From NCBI RefSeq assembly GCF_014842255.1, contig NZ_JACYVH010000005.1:62023-126022 (forward strand): a stretch of DNA of 64,000 nucleotides. Direction: 5' to 3'. Shown here piece by piece: positions 43,416 to 51,224 of the stretch (its first letter is position 1; every line of letters begins with the position of its first letter). The DNA is from Frigoribacterium sp. CFBP 13712. GTDB taxonomy: Bacteria > Actinomycetota > Actinomycetes > Actinomycetales > Microbacteriaceae. Under the pieces are notes generated by a model that had not been told where the DNA came from, ran no database searches, and was given only the letters and a program-made list of their open reading frames with translations. The position numbers and the translations under genes are program-made.

Positions 43416-44060
43416 GTGGTGGACGAGGTGCCTCGAAGCGGTGGCGCGGGGTGGGCGGGGCGGCGCTGCGCCGGGCTGGTGGACGAGGTGCCTCGAAGCG
43501 GGGCATCGGGGCCGCGGGGGCAACGTTTCGGGGCACTTCGACGCGCGGGGAGCGCGGGTGGGATGGGCGCGGGAGGCGCGGGGCGGGGCGGTGGCGAACG
43601 AGGTGCCGCAAAGCGGGGGGTCGGGGGCGGGGGAGCAACGTTTTGGGGCGCTTCGATGCGCGGGGGGCGCGGGCGCGGGCGCGGCGGTGGCGAACGAGGT
43701 GCCGCAAAGCGGGGGGCCGGGGGCGGAGGAGCAACGTTTTGGGGCGCTTCGATGCGCGGCGGGCGCGGGCGCGGGGGCGCGGGATGCGCGGGGAGCAGTG
43801 CTGCCGAACGAAGTGCCGCAAAGCGGGGGGCCGGAGGCGGGGGAGCAACGTTTTGGGGCGCTTCGATGCGCGGCGGGAGGCGCGGGGCGGGGCGGTGGCG
43901 AACGAGGTGCCGCAAAGCGGGGGGTCGGGGGCGGGGGAGCAACGTTTTGGGGCGCTTCGATGCGCGGCGGGCGCGGGCGCGGGGGCGGTGGCGAACGAGG
44001 TGCCCCGAAGCGGGGGGTCGGGGGCGCGAGAGCAACGTTTTGGGGCACTTCGACGGGGTG
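43416..44060. repeat. Tandem array of about seven hairpin repeats
   Basis: Units of about 74 bp spaced 95-115 bp apart (starts near 43416, 43477, 43590, 43686, 43799, 43894 and 43988). Each runs from CGAGGTGCC(T/G)C(G/A)AAGCG to CGTTT(T/C)GGGGC(G/A)CTTCGA, which are imperfect complements, so every unit can fold. The first unit is partial. It fills the 800-bp gene-free gap between two minus-strand genes; the units start frames in several ORFs, none gene-like. Confidence 0.85.
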
Positions 44061-44123
44061 GCGCACGCGGAGCGGGCGCGGGGCGCGGGGCGCGCGCGGG
44101 GCGCGCGCGGGGGGAGGCGCGGG

Positions 44124-45350
44124 TCAGGGCACGCGGGTCAGCGGCACCGAGACGATGCGGTCGTCGTCCGCGCCGGGCGAGCCTCGGCCGTCGGTGTTGC
44201 TCGTCACGAGCCAGAGGGTGCCGTCGGGCCCGGGCAGCACGTCGCGGATGCGGCCGAGCGACCGGTCGCCGGTGAACCGCTCGGTGGGCACCGCCGCCGA
44301 GGTCGCCGGCACCTGGATCTCGAACAGCCGCTCGCCGCCGAGCCCCGCCAGGAACAGCGTCGAGCCCACGGCCGTGAGACCGCTCGGGCTCGCGTCGTCG
44401 GTCGACCACTGCAGCACCGGGTTGAGGAAGTCGCCGTCGTCGCCGCGGCCCTCCACCTCGGGCCAACCGTAGTTCGAGCCCGGCGACAGCGAGTTCAGCT
44501 CGTCGTAGGTGTTCTGACCGAATTCGGCGGCCCACGGCGACCCGAAGGCGTCCCACGCGATGCCCTGCGGGTTGCGGTGCCCCAGCGTGTAGACCGGCGA
44601 GCCCGGCATCGGGTTGTCGGACGGCACGGCGCCGGTCGGCGAGAGGCGCAGCACCTTGCCGCCGAGCGAGTCGGGGTCCTGCGCGGCGGTCGGGTCGGAG
44701 GCGTCGCCGGTCGTGGCGTAGAGCATGCCGTCGGGGCCGAAGGCCAGGCGCCCGCCGTCGTGGTTCGACGCCTTGGGGATGCCGGTCAGCACCTCCTCGA
44801 CGCCGCCCAGCCCGTACGAGCCGGCCGTGCCCGTGATGGGCGCGCGCACGATGCGGTTGTCGTCGGCGGTGGTCAGGTAGGCGTAGAGGTACGACGGGGC
44901 CCCGCCGAGCACCGCGAGACCGAGCAGCCCGCCCTCGCCCTCGTGCACGACGCCCTCGATCCGCGCCACGTCGCGCAGCTCGCCCGAGGCGGTGAGCTCG
45001 ACCACGCGGCCGCTGTCGCGGAGGCTGACGAGCGCCGAGCCGCTGTCGAGTCGGACGACCGACCAGGGCGCCTCGAGTCCGGTGGCGACGTCGGTCGTCT
45101 CGGCGTCGTCGGCGATCGTGACCCCGTCGGTGCTCGTCGTGGCGGCCACCGGCGAGGGCCCGACGTCGGCCGGTCCGCTCGAACGCGCCGACGACGACGA
45201 GGCGTCGGAGAGCGCGGGCCCGGCGGTGGGCACCTCGCTCGTGCAGCCGGCCACGAGCAGGAGACCCGCGGTGAGGGCGAGACCTGTGGCGAGCACCCGC
45301 GGGCGGACGGCGCGGTGCCCCCGGGGGGTGGTCTTCCGCGCCTCGTGCAT
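44124..45350 (-). CDS. PQQ-dependent sugar dehydrogenase-like lipoprotein
   Basis: About 408 residues. Signal peptide with lipobox LVAGC (lipid Cys about residue 36), then the six-bladed propeller of soluble aldose (glucose/sorbosone) dehydrogenases: APWSVVRL, GEGGLLGLAV, DGGRLAFGPDGMLYATTGD, GKVLRL, YTLGHRNPQGIAWD, AEFGQNTYDELN, NYGWP. It oxidises sugars outside the membrane if PQQ is available. Start uncertain between ATG 45350 and ATG 45368. Nothing in the sequence ties it to the flagellar genes beside it. Confidence 0.85.
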   Translation of the reverse strand: MHEARKTTPRGHRAVRPRVLATGLALTAGLLLVAGCTSEVPTAGPALSDASSSSARSSGPADVGPSPVAATTSTDGVTIADDAETTDVATGLEAPWSVVRLDSGSALVSLRDSGRVVELTASGELRDVARIEGVVHEGEGGLLGLAVLGGAPSYLYAYLTTADDNRIVRAPITGTAGSYGLGGVEEVLTGIPKASNHDGGRLAFGPDGMLYATTGDASDPTAAQDPDSLGGKVLRLSPTGAVPSDNPMPGSPVYTLGHRNPQGIAWDAFGSPWAAEFGQNTYDELNSLSPGSNYGWPEVEGRGDDGDFLNPVLQWSTDDASPSGLTAVGSTLFLAGLGGERLFEIQVPATSAAVPTERFTGDRSLGRIRDVLPGPDGTLWLVTSNTDGRGSPGADDDRIVSVPLTRVP

Positions 45351-45458
45351 CACCCCATGAGACAGCATGGCGAGCACCCCGGAGGGCCCGATCGCTCCAT
45401 CGTTAACGGACCGTGACGCGGGTGTCCGCACTCTGGAGGACACCGATCGGCGGCCTCG

Positions 45459-45869
45459 TCAGCGGGGGCCGAGCTCCGCCCGGAGCGGCCAGTCCTGACC
45501 CTCGAGGATCAGCTGAGCACCCGCCCCGGTCACCCGGTTGACGACGACGGGCGCCAGCAGGTTCACCGTCATCCCCGAGGAGGCGGGGGTCGCCACGACG
45601 AGGAGCATCGCGTCGTCCGCGTCGGTCAGCTCGAGCAGCGCCGTCTGCTCGTCGGTGATGACCGGCGAGTAGTCGGTCAGGTGCACCGACGCGTCGAGCA
45701 CGAACAGCCGCACGTCGGCGGCGTCATCGGCGGCGTCGAGGACGTCGACGGCGCGGAGGGCGAAGAGTCCGACGGCGCCCTCGATCTCGTCGAGCACGAA
45801 GTCGACCTTCGGCTCGAGGCCGAACGGCGGGGCGACGAAGCGCACCGGGGTCCGCGTGATGCCGCTCAT
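45459..45869 (-). CDS. fliW: Flagellar assembly factor FliW
   Basis: 136 residues. FVAPPFGLEP, DEIEGAVGLFALRAVD, RLFVLDASVHLTDYSPVI and the diagnostic TVNLLAPVVVNRVTGAGAQLILEG follow the FliW family. FliW binds both flagellin and the translational repressor CsrA; free FliW takes CsrA off flagellin mRNA. Last gene of flgN-flgK-flgL-fliW, overlapping flgL by ATGA. The usual partner csrA is not next to it or elsewhere in the window. CsrA-type hairpins are present in the fliC, flgB and fliH leaders. Confidence 0.9.
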   Translation of the reverse strand: MSGITRTPVRFVAPPFGLEPKVDFVLDEIEGAVGLFALRAVDVLDAADDAADVRLFVLDASVHLTDYSPVITDEQTALLELTDADDAMLLVVATPASSGMTVNLLAPVVVNRVTGAGAQLILEGQDWPLRAELGPR

Positions 45870-46750
45870 CGGAGGAAGTCCATCAGCGAGGTCTGGACGA
45901 CCCGGGCGGTGACGGCGAGCGCCGCCTGGTAGCTGTTCTCCTGGAGCTTGAGTTCGAGCACGGCCTGCCCGAGGTCGAGGTCCTCGATGCCGGATCGCTG
46001 GGCCTCGAGTCCGACCTTGGTGTCCATCAGGGTGTCCTTGGCTCTCAATAGCTGAGCGTGGCTCGCTCCGACCGACGACTGTACGCCGCGGAGGTCGCCG
46101 ACGCGAGTGTCGATCTCGGCGAGGTGAGCGCTGACGTTGACCCCGCCGCGGAGGTCGGTCACGATGTCGTCGATCAGGCGGAACACCGAGTCGTCGCCGG
46201 TGCCGAAGGCCGCCCGGCCGTCGGCGTCGACGCGGACGGTGGTCTCGGGGCCGACGCGACGCACGACGGTGCCGCCCTCGGACCCGGTGTGGGTGTAGTC
46301 GTCCGTCCAGGCGACGCCGGCGTCGGAGGTGCCGGCGAAGACGCTGCGGCCGTTGTAGCTGGTGTTGGCCGTGCCGAGCAGGTCCTTCTTCAGGCCCTCC
46401 AGCTCGATCGCGATCGCCTCGAGCGCGGCGGGCCCCGCGGCGCCGGTGTTGGCGCCCTGGAGGGTGAGCTGCCGCACCTTCGCCATGATCGAGTCGGCCG
46501 CCGAGAGGGCGCCGTCGGCGGTCGACAGCCAGCCGTCGCCGTCGTCGGCGTTGCGCGACTGCTGGGCGGCGGCCGCCTGCAGGTTCTTCACGCGCATGGC
46601 CTCGGCGGCACCGGTCGGGTCGTCGGAGGGCCTGCCGATCCTCTGCAGGCTCGACGCGCGGTCCTGGCTCTCGGCGACGCGGGTCTTGCTCGACATCAGG
46701 TGCTGCTGCGCTCGCAGGCTGCTCATCTGATCGGTCACTCGGCTGATCAT
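45866..46750 (-). CDS. flgL: Flagellar hook-filament junction protein FlgL
   Basis: 294 residues. MISRVTDQMSSLRAQQHLMSS and LQRIGRPSDDPTGAAEAM are the flagellin-type N-terminal D0/D1 helix; GIEDLDLGQAVLELKLQENSYQAALAVTARVVQTSLMDFLR is the matching C-terminal helix. GGGAGG, which includes the end of flgK, lies 7 nt before ATG 46750. It joins FlgK to the filament. Confidence 0.92.
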   Translation of the reverse strand: MISRVTDQMSSLRAQQHLMSSKTRVAESQDRASSLQRIGRPSDDPTGAAEAMRVKNLQAAAAQQSRNADDGDGWLSTADGALSAADSIMAKVRQLTLQGANTGAAGPAALEAIAIELEGLKKDLLGTANTSYNGRSVFAGTSDAGVAWTDDYTHTGSEGGTVVRRVGPETTVRVDADGRAAFGTGDDSVFRLIDDIVTDLRGGVNVSAHLAEIDTRVGDLRGVQSSVGASHAQLLRAKDTLMDTKVGLEAQRSGIEDLDLGQAVLELKLQENSYQAALAVTARVVQTSLMDFLR

Positions 46751-46756
46751 CGTCCG

Positions 46757-48178
46757 TTACCTCCCGACCCGGCCCATGCCGTTGATGAGGGTGTCGAGCA
46801 TCTCGTCGATGGCGGTCATGACGCGGGCGGCCCCCTGGTAGGCGTGCTGGTACGAGAGCAGGTTGACGTTCTCCTCGTCGAGGCTGACGCCTGCGCCCGA
46901 GAGCTGACGGTTCTTGGCCGAGCTCGCCGCGAGGTCGGTGAGCGCGGCCTGCTGCGACTCGCTCTTCGCGGTCGCACCGATCGTCGCGACGACGGCCGAC
47001 CAGGTGCGGTCGGGCGAGCCGGCTCCGACGCCGATCTGGGCGACGGCGAGGGCGACCGTGTTGTCGTGCGCGCCTCCTGCGCCGTCGCCCGAGGCGATCG
47101 TGCCGGGCCCCGTCGGCAGCACCGTGAGGCTGCGGGCGGGCGAGCCGCCGGGCGTGAGGGCGAAGAAGTCGTGACCGTCCGTGCCGTCGGCGGTGAAGCC
47201 CGTCCGGTGCACGGCGTTGACCTGCGTCGCGAGCTGGGTGGCGAGGGCGTCGTACGAGGCGGCGGCCTCGGCCAGCGTGCCGCCGACGCCGCCCGCGGCG
47301 GGCTGCAGCAGCGAGACCGTGCCGGCGAGGCTGCCGCCGGTCAGCGGGATCGACCGGCCGGAGCGGTCGGCCCACTCGACGGCCACACCGGCCGTCGCCG
47401 TCGCCATGCTGTAACCGCCGGTGACGGCGACCGTGCGGGCCGAGGTGCCGCTGACCAGGGCGTCGCCGCCGATCAGCACCTCGACCGTGCCGTCGCCCAC
47501 GTCTCGGACGGTGCCGCCGGCGATCGTCGCGATGCGCTCGGTGAGCAGCGATCGGGCGTCGATCAGCTCGTTCGAGCCGACTCCGAGCTGCGTGTTCGTG
47601 CGGATGCGGGCGTTGAGGTCGGCGACCTGCGAGGCGGCGGAGTTGAGCTCGGCGGCGAGTCCGTCGCTCTGCGTGCGCAACCCGCCCCACTGCTCGTCGA
47701 CGGCACGGTGCCCGGCCGAGAGCGCGGCGGCCAGCGAGGTGGCCTGACCGATCAGCACGGCGGCGGGCCCGGCGTCGCCGGGGTTGTTGGCGACGTCGCC
47801 CCAGGCCGACCAGAACGCGTTCAGCTGACTCGAGATGCCGTTCGTCGAGGGCTCGCCGAGCGACGCCTCGAGGGTGGCGATCGCGGAGGCGCGGGTCGAC
47901 TGGTACCCGGCGGTCGCGGCCGCGCTCCGCACCTGCCCGTCGACGACCTGGTTGCCGAGTCGGGCGATGGCGTCGATCGAGACGCCCTGACCGGCGACGA
48001 CGCCGGCGCTGAAGATGCCGGCCCGGGCCGGCGACTCGATCGACGAGGTCGTGATGCGCTGACGGGTGTAGCCGTCGGTGTTGACGTTGGCGATGTTCTG
48101 ACCGGTCACGTCGAGACCCGTGCGGGCCGCCACGAGACCGGTGTAGGCCGTGTTCAGGCCGCCGAAGGTGCTGCCCAT
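46757..48178 (-). CDS. flgK: Flagellar hook-associated protein FlgK
   Basis: 473 residues. The N-terminus STFGGLNTAYTGLVAARTGLDVTGQNIANVNTDGYTRQRI is the rod/hook/FlgK signature, and the C-terminus EENVNLLSYQHAYQGAARVMTAIDEMLDTLIN is its partner helix. Starts 2 nt after the flgN stop and so is coupled to its chaperone. One 14-mer copy lies within the gene (47885), in the second half of the N-terminal helix. Confidence 0.93.
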   Translation of the reverse strand: MGSTFGGLNTAYTGLVAARTGLDVTGQNIANVNTDGYTRQRITTSSIESPARAGIFSAGVVAGQGVSIDAIARLGNQVVDGQVRSAAATAGYQSTRASAIATLEASLGEPSTNGISSQLNAFWSAWGDVANNPGDAGPAAVLIGQATSLAAALSAGHRAVDEQWGGLRTQSDGLAAELNSAASQVADLNARIRTNTQLGVGSNELIDARSLLTERIATIAGGTVRDVGDGTVEVLIGGDALVSGTSARTVAVTGGYSMATATAGVAVEWADRSGRSIPLTGGSLAGTVSLLQPAAGGVGGTLAEAAASYDALATQLATQVNAVHRTGFTADGTDGHDFFALTPGGSPARSLTVLPTGPGTIASGDGAGGAHDNTVALAVAQIGVGAGSPDRTWSAVVATIGATAKSESQQAALTDLAASSAKNRQLSGAGVSLDEENVNLLSYQHAYQGAARVMTAIDEMLDTLINGMGRVGR

Positions 48179-48180
48179 GC

Positions 48181-48720
48181 TCAGAGGCTCCCGTCGAAGA
48201 GGTGCCCGCCGGAGGCGGTGGTCCCGCCCGGGGTGCCGACCCGGCGCCCGGCGGCGGTGGCGGCGGTCGAGCCGGTCGCGTCGTAGATGGCGCCCGCTGC
48301 GGCGGTCGCGTCGTCGGTCGTCGCGGCCAGGGTCTCCTGGGTGGCGCGGGCCGCGGCGCGGAGGAAGCGCTCGTTCTCGTCGCGCAGCTGCGCGATGCGG
48401 GCGGTGAGGTCGGTCATCGCCCGGAGGTGGGCGGTGAAGATCTCGCCCCAGGGGCCTGCGGGAGCCGCGGCGATGATGTCACGGAGGGGCGCCTCCTCGT
48501 CCGTCCCCCACTGCTGGGCGACGGAGGAGACCTCGACGCTGCGCTCCAGCCCGGCGGTCCGCAGCCGGTCGAGCACCTGCTCGACCTCGCGCGTGGCGTG
48601 ATCGATCCAGCGGGTGCGACCGGCGGTCAGCAGCAGCTGCTCCTCCTCCAGCTTGAAGGTGAGCAGCTCGAGCAGCTCGCGTTCACGCCAGAGCAGCGCG
48701 GACAGTTCGTTCGCGCCCAT
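48181..48720 (-). CDS. flgN: FlgN-type flagellar export chaperone
   Basis: 179 residues, largely helical. ANELSALLWRERELLELLTFKLEEEQLLLTAGRTRWIDHATREVEQVLDRLR is the FlgN pattern; such proteins carry FlgK and FlgL to the export gate. First gene of the minus-strand operon. ATG 48720 has GAGGAG 7 nt upstream; the sigma-28-type promoter is at 48786-48813. The C-terminal 40 residues are Ala/Gly/Thr-rich. Confidence 0.82.
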   Translation of the reverse strand: MGANELSALLWRERELLELLTFKLEEEQLLLTAGRTRWIDHATREVEQVLDRLRTAGLERSVEVSSVAQQWGTDEEAPLRDIIAAAPAGPWGEIFTAHLRAMTDLTARIAQLRDENERFLRAAARATQETLAATTDDATAAAGAIYDATGSTAATAAGRRVGTPGGTTASGGHLFDGSL

Positions 48721-48785
48721 GGGGTCTCCTCGGTCGGGTGTCGATGATCTCGGCGGGGGAGCGGTGACGTCCCCTACGAGGAGGA

Positions 48786-48813
48786 CTATCGACGCCACCC
48801 CCGCCGCCGTTAG
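48786..48813 (-). promoter_or_regulatory. Sigma-28-type promoter of flgN-flgK-flgL-fliW
   Basis: On the minus strand: CTAACG, 14 nt, GTCGATAG. This fits the sigma-28 consensus TAAA-N15-GCCGATAA. Same spacing as the other three flagellar promoters in the window. Confidence 0.85.
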
Positions 48814-49059
48814 CGAGGCGCGCCAGACGGTCGACGGATCCGATCGCATAGCGGGTGGCCGGGGTCGACCGGAAGTCGCTCCGGCACCCCACTGCGGGGG
48901 AGGGGGTACGGGTGCTGTCCTCCACAGACGCGACACCTGTTCCCCCTGACTGGGGTCACACAGGCGCCCCGCAGGCTGAGTGGACGCCGATAGCGTTGCC
49001 GGTGCAGGGACGGTCGTCGACCAGCCCGACCGGTCACCCCGAAGACCGACCACGCACCC

Positions 49060-49103
49060 GCACGACCCCCGCACGACCCCCGCACGACCCCCGCACGACC
49101 CCG
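49060..49103. repeat. GCACGACCCCC tandem repeat in the fliA leader
   Basis: Four perfect copies of an 11-bp unit, 170 bp before fliA. They lie in the 555-bp gene-free region between flgN and fliA, downstream of a TAGCGT box at 48991 that may be the fliA promoter. Confidence 0.8.
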
Positions 49104-49275
49104 ACACCCCGAAGCACGAACCCCCGTCTCGACGCGTCCGACACGCGTCTCGACCGCACCAGTCGCTTACCCGCAGCTCAGACCGTGCGTCTCGACATCA
49201 GCCCTGATCAGAGGGCTGTTCGTCGCGCCCGCGATCCACACCTGTCCTGACGGACCCTCTTGCTGGGAGCAAGCG

Positions 49276-50097
49276 ATGAACCGCACCGAACGCAACGCCC
49301 TGGTGGTCGAGAACCTGCCGCTCGTCGGCTACCTCGTCTCCGAGGTCTGCGCCCGCGCCACGCACCTGTCGCGCGACGACCTCGCCGGCGTCGGCGCGAT
49401 CGCGCTCGTGCAGGCGGCCGACGCCTTCGACCCGACCCTCGGGATCCCGTTCGGCGCCTACGCCCGCACCCGCATCGTCGGGGCCTTCGCCGACGACATG
49501 CGCTCGGGAGACTGGGCCAGCCGCGGCACCCGCAAGCGCATCAAGGAGACCCTGGCCACCCAGGAGGCGCTGACCGCGTCGCTGGGGAGGCGCCCGTCGG
49601 TCGACGAGCTCGCCTCGGCCCTCGGGGTCGACCGTCAGGCGGCGCAGTCCGCGCTGAGCGACGCCGGCCGCACGGTCTCGACCCTCGACGACACGATCGC
49701 CGACCACCTCTCGAGCGACCTGCCGCTGCCGGGCGACGACCTGCTCGTCGACGAGCGCAGCCGCTACCTGCGGGCCGCCGTCGAGGCCCTCCCCGAGCGC
49801 ATGCGCCTGATCATCGAGGGCGTCTACTTCGGCGACCGCACCGTCACCGAGATCGCCGACGAGCTCGGCATCACCCACAGCGCCGTCTCGCAGCAGCGCA
49901 CCGAGGCCGTCCGTCTGCTGCGCGACGGACTCGCCGCGCACTACGCCGACGACCCCGACGCCGGGTTCGAACCCGTGTCGAAGACCGCGCCCGCCCGGCG
50001 CAGCGCCTACCTGTCGCGCGTCGCGACGAACGCGGCCGTCGGCATCGCCCGCGCCCTGCGCGACCCCGAGCCCCAGGGCTTCAGCACGGCGGTCTGA
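49276..50097 (+). CDS. fliA: Flagellar sigma factor (sigma-28, FliA/WhiG type)
   Basis: 273 residues. Region 2: HLSRDDLAGVGAIALVQAADAFDPTLGIPFGAYARTRIVGAFADDMRSGDW. Region 3: GRRPSVDELASALGV. Region 4 HTH: RTVTEIADELGITHSAVSQQRTEAVRLLRDGL. This layout and its place next to fliC identify a flagellar sigma. It probably recognises the four CTAACG-N14-GTCGAnAG promoters here, but no such site precedes fliA itself. ATG 49276 has GGGAG 7 nt upstream. Confidence 0.9.
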   Translation: MNRTERNALVVENLPLVGYLVSEVCARATHLSRDDLAGVGAIALVQAADAFDPTLGIPFGAYARTRIVGAFADDMRSGDWASRGTRKRIKETLATQEALTASLGRRPSVDELASALGVDRQAAQSALSDAGRTVSTLDDTIADHLSSDLPLPGDDLLVDERSRYLRAAVEALPERMRLIIEGVYFGDRTVTEIADELGITHSAVSQQRTEAVRLLRDGLAAHYADDPDAGFEPVSKTAPARRSAYLSRVATNAAVGIARALRDPEPQGFSTAV

Positions 50098-50124
50098 ACC
50101 GCCCCGAGAACTTTCGACGTCGCA

Positions 50125-50152
50125 CTAACGCGCGTCGTGAGCCGGTCGACAG
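50125..50152 (+). promoter_or_regulatory. Sigma-28-type promoter of fliC
   Basis: CTAACG, 14 nt, GTCGACAG. Predicted start near 50160, giving a leader of about 53 nt. Confidence 0.85.
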
Positions 50153-50164
50153 TAGCCGGTGTCA

Positions 50165-50178
50165 GCCCACGGATGGGC
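50165..50178 (+). promoter_or_regulatory. CsrA-type hairpin in the fliC leader
   Basis: GCCC-ACGGAT-GGGC: a perfect 4-bp stem with hexaloop ACGGAU. The GGA in the loop preceded by AC is the core of known CsrA sites. A second ACGGAGG, overlapping the Shine-Dalgarno, is at 50198-50204, the arrangement known from Bacillus hag. Confidence 0.7.
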
Positions 50179-50197
50179 CGACGAACAACACCCAGTC

Positions 50198-50206
50198 ACG
50201 GAGGAG
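50198..50206 (+). promoter_or_regulatory. fliC Shine-Dalgarno with second ACGGA site
   Basis: ACGGAGGAG: GGAGGA is 7 nt before ATG 50213, and the ACGGA core would let CsrA block ribosome entry. Confidence 0.65.
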
Positions 50207-50212
50207 AACACC

Positions 50213-51037
50213 ATGGGTATGCAGATCAACACCAACCTCGCGGCCAACAACACCTACCGCAACCTCAACAGCACGCAGAACGACCTGTCGAAGAGCCTCG
50301 AGAAGCTCTCCAGCGGTCTTCGCATCAACCGTGCCGCTGACGACGCGGCGGGTCTCGCGATCTCCGAGGGCCTGCGCTCGCAGGTCGGCGGACTCACGGT
50401 GGCCGCACGCAACGCCCAGGACGGCATCTCGGTCGTGCAGACCGCGGAAGGCGGACTGACGGAGGTCCACTCGATCCTCCAGCGCGTCCGCGACCTCGCT
50501 GTTCAGGCCGGTAACGACTCGAACAACGCGGACGCCCGCACGGCCATCCAGACCGAGGTCACGGCCCTCGGCGAGGAACTGACCCGCATCGGCAACTCGA
50601 CCAACTTCAACGGCATCGACCTGCTCAACAGCGCCGGCAGCCTGACGTTCCAGGTCGGCGCCGGTTCGGTCGCGGAGAACGACCAGATCTCGGTCAGCCT
50701 GACCGACATCACGGCCGTCGCCACGACCGTCGCGGGTCTGACCTTCGACTCGGCCGCCAACGCCCTCGCCTCGATCGCCGAGCTCGACACGCAGATCACC
50801 GCCGTGTCGTCGGCGCGTTCCGAGCTCGGTGCCGTGCAGAACCGCTTCGAGCACTCCATCGCGTCGACCAACGTCGCGAAGGAGAACCTCACGGCGGCTC
50901 AGTCGCGCATCCGCGACGTCGACATGGCCGAGGAGATGGTCAAGTACACGCGCTCGAACGTGCTCAGCCAGGCCGGCACCGCGATGCTGGCCCAGGCGAA
51001 CCAGAGCACGCAGAGCGTCCTGTCGCTGCTCCGCTAG
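50213..51037 (+). CDS. fliC: Flagellin
   Basis: 274 residues, a minimal flagellin with D0/D1 only. The N-terminus MGMQINTNLAANNTYRNL and KLSSGLRINRAADDAAGLAISEGLRSQ and the C-terminus NVAKENLTAAQSRIRDVDMAEEMVKYTRSNVLSQAGTAMLAQANQSTQSVLSLLR are standard. The central D2/D3 is nearly absent, as in other short flagellins. Strong Shine-Dalgarno, own sigma-28 promoter, and a double hairpin after the stop. Confidence 0.97.
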   Translation: MGMQINTNLAANNTYRNLNSTQNDLSKSLEKLSSGLRINRAADDAAGLAISEGLRSQVGGLTVAARNAQDGISVVQTAEGGLTEVHSILQRVRDLAVQAGNDSNNADARTAIQTEVTALGEELTRIGNSTNFNGIDLLNSAGSLTFQVGAGSVAENDQISVSLTDITAVATTVAGLTFDSAANALASIAELDTQITAVSSARSELGAVQNRFEHSIASTNVAKENLTAAQSRIRDVDMAEEMVKYTRSNVLSQAGTAMLAQANQSTQSVLSLLR

Positions 51038-51048
51038 TCGGACCGGGG

Positions 51049-51077
51049 CCCGGCTCCGTGCTCCCAGCACGGGGCTG
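51049..51077 (+). terminator. First hairpin after fliC
   Basis: CCCGGCTCCGTGCT, short loop, AGCACGGGGCTG: about 11 bp with one mismatch, 12 nt past the flagellin stop. Confidence 0.6.
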
Positions 51078-51100
51078 ACGTCTCGACCCGCCTCGCTCGG

Positions 51101-51154
51101 AGACCGGGTGGCGAGGGGTCGCAGCTGATCCTGCGACCTCCTGCCACCCGGTCT
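51101..51154 (+). terminator. Large two-stage hairpin after fliC
   Basis: Perfect outer stem AGACCGGGTGGC with its complement and perfect inner stem GGTCGCAG, 6-nt loop, 4-nt internal bulge on each side. Likely terminator of fliC that would keep flagellin mRNA in excess over fliD. Confidence 0.7.
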
Positions 51155-51224
51155 CGACACGGTCACCGCGCCTCCTGCAGTCCCCTTGATCCGCACGCCC
51201 ACCACCCCTCGACAGGAGCACCGC

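Noticed and set aside
43416-44060. CRISPR-like array
   Set aside because: Repeats are long, imperfect and self-complementary, spacing is irregular, the intervening sequence is not unique, and no cas genes are present.
46058-48286. Long plus-strand frame across flgK and flgL
   Set aside because: Antisense shadow; flgK and flgL are unmistakable on the minus strand.
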